This document shows, one piece after another, positions 5,350 through 11,190 of a stretch of DNA of 11,190 nucleotides. A program made the translations under genes and the position numbers. This DNA comes from Clostridia bacterium. Its GTDB lineage: Bacteria > Bacillota_A > Clostridia > Christensenellales > Aristaeellaceae. Each line of letters begins with the position of its first letter. Position 1 is the first letter of the stretch. The stretch spans positions 1-11,190 of the forward strand of contig JAGCIC010000082.1 in NCBI GenBank assembly GCA_017648805.1. The letters run 5' to 3'. The notes under the pieces were generated by a model. It had not been told where the DNA came from, made no database searches, and worked only from the letters and a program-made list of their open reading frames with translations.

Positions 5350-6768
5350 ATGAAAAAACTGTTCGCGTTTGTGCTGACGCTGGCCTTGCTTATGTGCCCG
5401 GGCGTATATCCGGCGCTCGGCGAGACTGAGGACGGAATATACGTTCCCGAGGAATTCGTGTTTGAAGGAGGCACGGGCCGGGTGACGATCACCTGCCCCG
5501 AGATCACCGTGAAAGACGGTGAAGCCGAGGCAAAACTCGTGTTTTCCAGCAAAAACTACACAAATGTCAGGATAGGTGAGGCAAACTGCCCTGCCGAAGT
5601 GACGGACGAAGGCGCAGTTTTCACCGTGCCTGTGAGCCTGAACCGCGCGTTTACCGTATATGCCACCACCGTAGCGATGAGTGCGCCCCACGAGATAGAG
5701 TACCGGATATATATCGCCCTGGGCGGCGGCGCCCCGGCGGGGCTCAAATGGACCGGCAGCATGAAGCTCAGGTATGCCCGGGGCTTCTGTGTTGATTATT
5801 ACGAGGGCGGTTACGCGTTTATAAGCGTAGGGGACAGCGAAAGCTATATCGTTGTTCCGGAGGGCAGAGAAACGCCGGCGGGCCTGCACCCGTCCGTCAC
5901 TGTGCTTAAGCAGCCGCTTGACAACATTTACCTTGCCGCCACCTCCGCTATGGCGTTGTTCGATTCCATAGGTGCGCTGGACGCCATCCGGCTTTCCGGC
6001 ACCCAGAAGGACGGCTGGTACGTGGAAAACGCGGTAAAGGCTATGGACAGAGGAGATATATTATTTGCGGGTAAGTACTCAAATCCGGATTTCGAGCTGC
6101 TGATAAAAGAACATTGCCGTTTGGCGGTGGAATCCATGATGATACTTCATACTCCGCAGGTGATGGAGCTGATCGGGCTGTTGGGCATACCGGTGTTCAT
6201 AGACCGTTCCAGCAGTGAAATGCATCCGCTGGGGAGGTTGGAGTGGATCAAACTGTACGGCCTGCTCACGGGCCGCGAAGCCGAGGCGGAAAGCGTTTTT
6301 GAGACACAGGCCGAACAGGTGGAACAGTTGGATATTTCCCGGGACGGCGGATGGACCGTAGCGTTTTTCTCGGTAAAACCCGACGGTACGGTCACTGTGC
6401 GCGGCTCGGAGGATTACCTGGTTCGCTCGATTGAACTGGCGGGAGGAAATTATGTATTCGAGTCTCTGGAAGGACAGGAGACCAATGCTTCCGTGAGCGT
6501 GACAATGGAGACGTTTTACATGGCTGCGAAGGATGCGGACTATCTTGTCTACAACTCCGCCCTAGAAGCGCCGGTGGAGAACGTTCGGGAGCTCATTTCC
6601 CTGCAGCCGCTGCTCGCGGATTTCAGGGCGGTCAGACAGGGAAGCGTGTTCTGTACCCGGAAGAACCTGTACCAGGCCACCAGCGGAATAGGCACTTTTA
6701 TCGGTGATCTGGTAAAAATGCTCTCGGGAGAGACCGATGACATGACGTTCCTGTACAAAATAAGCTGA
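5350..6768 (+). CDS. NEAT-like domain fused to ABC substrate-binding domain (SBP2)
   Basis: The start at 5350 is chosen because AGAGGAGG (5335-5342) lies seven bases upstream; an in-frame ATG at 5326 precedes that site. Of 472 residues, 1-24 are a signal peptide (likely cleavage PALG|ETED; LLMC is not a normal lipobox). Residues 28-123 are a copy of the domain found in the preceding lipoprotein: CPEITVKDGEAEAKLVFS and FTVPVSLNRAFTVYATTVAM. Residues 130-472 are a binding-protein domain paralogous to SBP1, sharing SIGALD, DGWY, HPLGRLEWIKLYG (292-304, with E298) and a YxxAKDADYLVY-type C-lobe segment. No second permease or ATPase is present, so it probably shares the importer encoded upstream or works as an extracellular scavenger. 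The fusion is unusual. The ligand is unknown; corrinoid, cobalt-tetrapyrrole or haem are candidates. Confidence 0.88.
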   Translation: MKKLFAFVLTLALLMCPGVYPALGETEDGIYVPEEFVFEGGTGRVTITCPEITVKDGEAEAKLVFSSKNYTNVRIGEANCPAEVTDEGAVFTVPVSLNRAFTVYATTVAMSAPHEIEYRIYIALGGGAPAGLKWTGSMKLRYARGFCVDYYEGGYAFISVGDSESYIVVPEGRETPAGLHPSVTVLKQPLDNIYLAATSAMALFDSIGALDAIRLSGTQKDGWYVENAVKAMDRGDILFAGKYSNPDFELLIKEHCRLAVESMMILHTPQVMELIGLLGIPVFIDRSSSEMHPLGRLEWIKLYGLLTGREAEAESVFETQAEQVEQLDISRDGGWTVAFFSVKPDGTVTVRGSEDYLVRSIELAGGNYVFESLEGQETNASVSVTMETFYMAAKDADYLVYNSALEAPVENVRELISLQPLLADFRAVRQGSVFCTRKNLYQATSGIGTFIGDLVKMLSGETDDMTFLYKIS

Positions 6769-6781
6769 AGGGATCACGGGT

Positions 6782-7528
6782 ATGAATAAGCTTTACGTGG
6801 TGGGCATAGGCCCGGGCAGCGCGGAGGATATGACGTTCCGGGCTGCTAAAGCGCTGGAAAAATCCGATGTCATAGTGGGCTATCAGGTGTACAACGAACT
6901 GGTTAAGCCGCTGTTCCCAGACAAGGAATACCTTCAGACGCCCATGCGCCAGGAAACGCTTCGCTGTCAAATGGCAATAGACGCGGCACTGTCCGGGAAG
7001 ACGACGGCAATGATCTGTTCCGGCGATGCGGGTGTGTACGGCATGGCGTCCCTGGTGCTGGAACTCAGCGAAGGAAAAGACGGCCTTGATGTAGAAATCG
7101 TGCCCGGAGTGACCGCAGCGCTGAGCGGCGGGGCGATGCTGGGAGCACCTCTGGGACACGACTTTGCGGTGATCTCGCTCTCGGACGCGCTTACTCCCTG
7201 GGAGACCATAGAAAAGCGGCTGCGCCTTTCCGCCCAGGCGGGTCTGTGCCTGGCTGTTTACAATCCCGCCAGCCACAAGCGCCCGGACTACCTCAAACGC
7301 GCCTGCGGGATACTGCTTGAATACCTTCCGCCCGAGACTGCATGCGGCGTTGCCGCGAACATAGGGCGGGAAAACGAGTTTTCAAAGACAATGTCGCTTA
7401 AGGAACTGGAGGATTATCCCGCTGACATGTTCACAACCGTGTTCGTGGGCTCGCCTTCGACGCGAATAAGCGGCAAAAAGCTTATCACGCCCCGGGGCTA
7501 CCGGTCGAAAGAGGAGAAAGAAGCATGA
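6782..7528 (+). CDS. cbiH: Cobalt-precorrin-3B C17-methyltransferase
   Basis: This cytoplasmic SAM-dependent enzyme methylates C17 of cobalt-precorrin-3 with ring contraction. It is a tetrapyrrole methylase throughout: VVGIGPGSAEDMTFRA (6-21), CSGDAGVYGMASL (79-91), VEIVPGVTAALSGGAMLGAPLGHDF (104-128), and VYNPASHKRPDY (159-170). It ends with KLITPRGY (233-240), the C-terminal signature that separates CbiH/CobJ from CbiL, CbiF and CbiE. At 248 residues it is the usual length for a stand-alone CbiH. GAAGGGA at 6767-6773 serves as ribosome site. It starts 13 bases after SBP2 ends and overlaps cbiET by four bases, so the biosynthetic block is continuous with the uptake block. Confidence 0.95.
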   Translation: MNKLYVVGIGPGSAEDMTFRAAKALEKSDVIVGYQVYNELVKPLFPDKEYLQTPMRQETLRCQMAIDAALSGKTTAMICSGDAGVYGMASLVLELSEGKDGLDVEIVPGVTAALSGGAMLGAPLGHDFAVISLSDALTPWETIEKRLRLSAQAGLCLAVYNPASHKRPDYLKRACGILLEYLPPETACGVAANIGRENEFSKTMSLKELEDYPADMFTTVFVGSPSTRISGKKLITPRGYRSKEEKEA

Positions 7529-8721
7529 ACAGGCTGTACGTGATCGGCGCGGGCCCGGGCAGTAAAGCGATGCTGACAGGGGAAGCAGTAAACGCGGTAA
7601 AAGATTCTGATATGGTGTGGTGCGCCAAACGCAATGACGAGCTGGTCCCGGAAACGAAACGGCGGTCTCTCACTCCCTTCGGTGCCGCCATGGACGAAAT
7701 GGAGCAGGCGCTTAAACAGGGCGGACGGATCTCGGCGCTGCTTTCGGGCGATACGGGGCTTTACAGTCTGCTGCCGGTGCTGAATAAACGGTTCGGTCCG
7801 GAAAACATACGGGTGATCTGCGGCGTGAGCAGCGTACAGGCGCTGTGCGCACGTCTGGGAATGAGCTGGCAGGACGCGCAGATCGTTTCCGCCCATGGGC
7901 GCAGCCTGTCCAAACATGCGCTGTGTCATTTTTGCCGCGTGAACCCTAAAACGATCGTGCTGCTGGACGGTGAAAACAACCCGAAATGGGTGCGCGACAC
8001 GCTCTATGAGGGCGGTCTGGACGGGCTGAAACTGTATATCGGCGAAAAACTGAGCTACGAAGATGAGTCTTGCGGGTTGTACGAGGACAGGGAATACGAC
8101 CCGCTCTCTGTGGCGCTGATAGTAAACGAGGCGCCGAAGAGCGATGTAAGACCGTCCGGCATAGACGACGAGGAATTCATTCGGGGCAAAACGCCTATGA
8201 CCAAAAGTGAGATACGCGCACAGGTCATGTCTAAATTGCGCCTATCGCCGGACAGCGTGGTATGGGACGTGGGCGCAGGTACGGGCAGCGTGTCCGTGGA
8301 ATGCGCGCTTGGCTGTCCTTTGGGCGAAGTGTACGCCGTAGAGCGTGACGAAGACGCGCTAAAACTGATCGGGCAGAATAGGGACAAGTTCGGAGCGCTG
8401 AATATCAGCATCGTTCCGGGCAGCGCTCCGGAAGTATTGGAGGGACTTCCCGTGCCCACCCATGTATTTCTGGGCGGCACCGGGGGCGAGACGGAAGAGA
8501 TACTCAAAAAGCTGGAAGGATTTGAAAGCACGATCCGTGTCTGCGCCACCGCGGTAACGATGGAGAGCGCGGAGCTTTACATGAAGCTGCTCTCCGGTTA
8601 CTCCGATTTCTCGGCCGCGCAGGTGGCAGTGTCCAGGCTGGAAAAACTCGGGCGGTACAACATGTTCAGGGCACAGAATCCTGTGTTCGTGTTTGCGGCG
8701 ACGATGGAGGGGAAAATATGA
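7525..8721 (+). CDS. cbiET: CbiE-CbiT fusion: cobalt-precorrin-7 C5-methyltransferase / cobalt-precorrin-6B C15-methyltransferase (decarboxylating)
   Basis: The bifunctional protein methylates C5 and C15 and removes the C12 acetate carboxyl in the late corrin ring steps. Residues 1-200 are the CbiE tetrapyrrole methylase: VIGAGPGS (6-13), LSGDTGLYSLLP (73-84), VICGVSSVQALCARLGM (97-113). Residues 215-398 are CbiT, a class I Rossmann methyltransferase: MTKSEIRA (225-232), SAM motif VWDVGAGTGSVSVE (246-259), acidic VERD (272-275), and FLGGTGGETEEIL (315-327). In Salmonella these are separate genes; the fused form is equivalent to CobL of the aerobic pathway and is common in many bacteria. The length of 398 matches CobL-type fusions. 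The start has GAGGAG at 7511-7516. Four-base overlaps occur at both ends. Confidence 0.96.
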   Translation: MNRLYVIGAGPGSKAMLTGEAVNAVKDSDMVWCAKRNDELVPETKRRSLTPFGAAMDEMEQALKQGGRISALLSGDTGLYSLLPVLNKRFGPENIRVICGVSSVQALCARLGMSWQDAQIVSAHGRSLSKHALCHFCRVNPKTIVLLDGENNPKWVRDTLYEGGLDGLKLYIGEKLSYEDESCGLYEDREYDPLSVALIVNEAPKSDVRPSGIDDEEFIRGKTPMTKSEIRAQVMSKLRLSPDSVVWDVGAGTGSVSVECALGCPLGEVYAVERDEDALKLIGQNRDKFGALNISIVPGSAPEVLEGLPVPTHVFLGGTGGETEEILKKLEGFESTIRVCATAVTMESAELYMKLLSGYSDFSAAQVAVSRLEKLGRYNMFRAQNPVFVFAATMEGKI

Positions 8722-9464
8722 TATACTTTATAGGCGCGGGTCCGGGCGCGGCGGATCTGATCACCGTGAGGGGAATGGAACTGCTTAAGCGCGCCGACCT
8801 GGTGGTATACGCGGGGTCACTGGTGAATCCGGAACTGCTTAACTACTGCGCAGAGAACTGCGAAAAGCTGAACAGCGCTTCCATGACGCTGGAAGAGGTT
8901 ATCGGGGCAATGACCTCATACCCCGCTGACAGCACGGTAGTCCGCCTGCACACCGGGGATCCTTCCATATACGGGGCGATCCGTGAACAGATGGACGAAT
9001 TGGACCGCCTGGGGTATAATTATGATGTGGTGCCGGGGGTGAGCTCAATGAACGCCGCAGCGGCGGTGCTTAAAGCAGAGTATACGCTGCCCGGAGTGAG
9101 CCAGACGCTAATAGTGAGCCGCATGGCGGGTAAGACCCCCGTGCCTGAAAAAGAGGATATCCGTTCTCTGGCCGCCCACGGGGCGAGCATGGCCCTGTTC
9201 CTGAGCGTAAGCATGCTGAAAAAACTGTGCGAAGAGCTCATAGCGGGCGGATACGCGCCCGAAACGCCCGCGGCAGTAGTTTACAAGGCTACCTGGCCGG
9301 ATGAGGAGGTCGTGAAAGGCACGCTTGAGAGCCTGCCAGAAAAGGCAGCGCACATCGGACGAACGGCGCTGGTACTTGTAGGCGGATTCATGGGCGGCGG
9401 ATACGAGCGCTCAAAGCTCTACGACCCCGCTTTTTCCCATATGTTCCGGGAGGCAAAAAAATGA
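8718..9464 (+). CDS. cbiF: Cobalt-precorrin-4 C11-methyltransferase
   Basis: This SAM-dependent tetrapyrrole methylase adds the C11 methyl group to cobalt-precorrin-4. Diagnostic segments are FIGAGPGAADLITVRG (4-19), VVYAGSLVNPELL (29-41), RLHTGDPSIYGAIREQM (76-92), VVPGVSSMNAAAAVL (104-118) and VYKATWPDEEVVKGTL (188-203), all typical of CbiF/CobM. At 248 residues it has the usual length. GGAGGGG at 8706-8712 precedes the ATG, which overlaps the cbiET stop (ATGA). The next gene, cbiG, also overlaps by four bases; CbiG acts on the CbiF product, so gene order follows pathway order at this point. Confidence 0.96.
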   Translation: MIYFIGAGPGAADLITVRGMELLKRADLVVYAGSLVNPELLNYCAENCEKLNSASMTLEEVIGAMTSYPADSTVVRLHTGDPSIYGAIREQMDELDRLGYNYDVVPGVSSMNAAAAVLKAEYTLPGVSQTLIVSRMAGKTPVPEKEDIRSLAAHGASMALFLSVSMLKKLCEELIAGGYAPETPAAVVYKATWPDEEVVKGTLESLPEKAAHIGRTALVLVGGFMGGGYERSKLYDPAFSHMFREAKK

Positions 9465-10348
9465 TCCTGCGGGCGATAGCGTTCACCGAAAAGGGGCAAA
9501 GCTGGTCCGGGACGCTGGGCATACCCGTAGACCGTGGCGTGCCGGTAATGGAGTGGGCGAAAGCGCATTTTGACGAGGCGGATGCGCTGCTGTTCATAGG
9601 CGCGGCGGGCATCGCCGTGCGGGCGATCGCGCCGCTGGTAAAAAGCAAGACCACAGACCCCGCGGTGGTAGTGATGGACGAAATGGGGCGGCATGTGATA
9701 CCTCTGCTGTCCGGCCACATAGGCGGGGCGAATGTTCTGGCTGAGCAGATCGCCGCGATGACGGGCGCCACGCCGGTGGTCACCACGGCTACGGACGTAA
9801 GGGGAGTGCCCGCGATAGATACCTGGGCGGTCACTAACGATATGGCGATAGAGAACCCGGCCGCAATAAAGACGGTATCCTCCCGGGCACTGGCAGGAAT
9901 AACGGTGGGCGTGGCTATAACCGAAAGGGTAATAAAACCGCCGTTTGACGTGACTTTATACCTGCGTCCCCGCACTTTGACGCTGGGAGCGGGCTGCAGA
10001 AAAGGCGTGGACGCCGATGCGTTTGAGAAAAATGCACTGGAATTTCTGCGGGCAAACGGCGTATCGCTTCTGTCCGTGAAGGCACTGGCCAGTATAGATA
10101 TAAAAAAAGAGGAGCCGGCGTTCGTACGCTTCTGCAAAAAATACCGACTGCCTCTTGTGACCTGCAGTGCGGAGGAACTAAAGGCGGTGCCCGGAGTTTT
10201 CGCTCATTCGGATTACGTGGAAAAAACCGTGGGCGTGGGCAACGTGTGCGAGCGGGCGGCGGTAAAGGCTTCAGACGGCAGGCTTTTGGTCGGCAAAACG
10301 ATCTTCGAGGGAATGACTTTTGCCCTCGCGGGGGACGAAAACACATGA
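9461..10348 (+). CDS. cbiG: Cobalt-precorrin-5A hydrolase, compact form
   Basis: CbiG opens the delta-lactone of cobalt-precorrin-5A, releasing acetaldehyde and giving cobalt-precorrin-5B, the CbiD substrate. The N-terminal domain shows FIGAAGIAVRAIAPLVKSK (45-63), then DEMGRHVIPLLSGHIGGAN (73-91) and TTATDVRGVPAID (108-120). The C-terminal domain shows LTLGAGCRKGVDADAF (173-188), SIDIKKEEPAF (211-221) and EKTVGVGNVCERAAV (254-268). At 295 residues it is shorter than the roughly 350 of Salmonella CbiG; the reduction falls in the middle region (about 122-165), between the two conserved parts. All conserved end motifs remain, so it is probably functional. Ile codons favour ATA (13 of 18), unlike cbiK. 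GGGAGG at 9448-9453 is the ribosome site. Confidence 0.94.
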   Translation: MILRAIAFTEKGQSWSGTLGIPVDRGVPVMEWAKAHFDEADALLFIGAAGIAVRAIAPLVKSKTTDPAVVVMDEMGRHVIPLLSGHIGGANVLAEQIAAMTGATPVVTTATDVRGVPAIDTWAVTNDMAIENPAAIKTVSSRALAGITVGVAITERVIKPPFDVTLYLRPRTLTLGAGCRKGVDADAFEKNALEFLRANGVSLLSVKALASIDIKKEEPAFVRFCKKYRLPLVTCSAEELKAVPGVFAHSDYVEKTVGVGNVCERAAVKASDGRLLVGKTIFEGMTFALAGDENT

Positions 10349-11190
10349 CGCAGCTTCGGGAAGGCTTTACTACGGGGTCCTGTGCGGCAGCCTGCGCGCT
10401 GGCGTCCTGCCTGTGGCAGAGGGACGGGGAATGCCCTGGAAAAGTCGAGATAGTTGTGCCCGAAGGCCGCACCTATGCCCCCGGCATACACCCTTTATGC
10501 CCATACAGGTGCGCGGTATACAAAGACTCCGGTGACGACCCGGACATCACAAGCGGCTCCGAAGTCTGGGCGGAGGTGATTATAAGCCCCGGAAAAGGCG
10601 ATATAAGCTTTGCCGCGGGTGAGGGCGTGGGCACGATCACGCTCCCGGGCCTTAAACTGCCCGTGGGCGAAGCGGCGATAAACCCGGTACCCAGGCAGAT
10701 GATAGCTGAAGCGGTGAGAAGCGTGTTCCCGGATAATGCGGCGACCGTCACCGTGGGCATCACGGGCGGCCGCGAGATCGCCCAAAAGACGTTCAATCCC
10801 CGCCTGGGCATAGAAGGCGGGCTGTCGATACTGGGCACTACGGGCATCGTGCGGCCTATGAGCGAAGAAGCGCTGACCGACACAATACGTCTTGAAATGG
10901 GGATGCGCAGGCAAAACGGCGCAAACACGCTGGGGCTCGTGTTCGGAAGTCAGGGCGAAGCGGCATTAAGCAGACTGAAGCCAGAGCTGTACTGCGTGCA
11001 GATAAGCAATTTCGTGGGTTTCGCCCTGGATACGGCCGCAGAGCTGGGGTTTGAAAATGTCACGCTGGCGGGACAGCCCGGCAAACTTGCCAAGGTGGCG
11101 GGAGGCTGCATGCAGACCCACAGCAAGTACGGCGACGGGCGGCGGGAACCGATGGCGGCGCATCTGGCGCTGATGGGCGCTCCCAAAGAA
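10345..11190 (+). CDS. cbiD: Cobalt-precorrin-5B C1-methyltransferase, cut by the window end
   Basis: CbiD transfers a methyl group from SAM to C1 of cobalt-precorrin-5B, directly after CbiG. The reading frame stays open for 282 codons to the last base, so the C-terminus (perhaps 80-100 residues) lies outside the window. Typical motifs are GFTTGSCAAACALAS near the start (7-21), a TGGREIAQKTFNPRLGIEGG block, SILGTTGIVRPMSEEA, and near the window end AGQPGKLAKVAGGCMQTHSK followed by an AAHLALMGA helix. The start overlaps the cbiG stop (ATGA). Its ribosome site is weak (GGGGG at 10330-10334, ten bases away), so translation may depend on coupling to cbiG. Identity is firm despite the missing end. 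Confidence 0.95.
   Translation, partial: MTQLREGFTTGSCAAACALASCLWQRDGECPGKVEIVVPEGRTYAPGIHPLCPYRCAVYKDSGDDPDITSGSEVWAEVIISPGKGDISFAAGEGVGTITLPGLKLPVGEAAINPVPRQMIAEAVRSVFPDNAATVTVGITGGREIAQKTFNPRLGIEGGLSILGTTGIVRPMSEEALTDTIRLEMGMRRQNGANTLGLVFGSQGEAALSRLKPELYCVQISNFVGFALDTAAELGFENVTLAGQPGKLAKVAGGCMQTHSKYGDGRREPMAAHLALMGAPKE

Noticed and set aside
9388..10137. Minus-strand open frame (249 codons) opposite cbiF/cbiG
   Set aside because: The Ser/Ala/Thr-rich translation lacks domains, and the plus strand here is firmly cbiF and cbiG.
10320..10535. Plus-strand 71-codon frame over the cbiG end and cbiD start
   Set aside because: It is out of frame with both real genes, and its Arg/Pro/Cys-rich translation shows no motif. 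The cbiD frame from 10345 is strongly supported.

Overview
The window is one plus-strand gene cluster for cobalt/tetrapyrrole uptake and anaerobic (cobalt-early) cobalamin synthesis. It holds eleven protein genes; the last, cbiD, is cut by the window edge. No RNA gene, insertion sequence, CRISPR array or minus-strand gene is supported. Early-cobalt Cbi enzymes (CbiK, CbiH, CbiE-T, CbiF, CbiG, CbiD) point to an anaerobe or facultative anaerobe. Short Lys-start signal peptides, strong AGGAGG-type ribosome sites and fairly GC-rich coding DNA suggest a Clostridia-like Firmicute, but this assignment is an inference. A diderm is not excluded, because neither substrate-binding protein carries a canonical lipobox.

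Layout. Positions 1-189 are a leader that starts inside a cobalamin riboswitch (the 3' B12 box is visible) and contains an intrinsic-terminator-like hairpin with a T-run. Then come a substrate-binding protein (190-1299), a FecCD/BtuC-type permease (1296-2327), an ATPase with an unusual ~110-residue C-terminal extension (2320-3429), and a CbiK-type cobaltochelatase with an export signal (3454-4377). A short gap holds a perfect GC-rich hairpin and a 12-bp palindrome. After it come a lipoprotein with two copies of an immunoglobulin/NEAT-like domain (4464-5312) and a second substrate-binding protein carrying one copy of that domain fused to its N-terminus (5350-6768). The biosynthetic block follows: cbiH, cbiET, cbiF, cbiG and cbiD, each joined to the next by a 4-base ATGA overlap.

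How the parts may work together. Cytoplasmic CbiH, CbiF, CbiG, CbiD and CbiE-T carry out the middle steps of corrin ring synthesis. CbiL, CbiC, CbiJ and CbiA are not in the window. The unusual part is the extracytoplasmic half: an exported chelatase, two paralogous binding proteins and a domain shared between a lipoprotein and one binding protein, all placed between the corrinoid-sensing leader and the cbi genes. The working hypothesis is an envelope system that captures, and perhaps metal-loads, a tetrapyrrole or cobalt complex before import. Haem/iron acquisition, as proposed for the CbiK-like IhtB of Porphyromonas gingivalis, is the main alternative.
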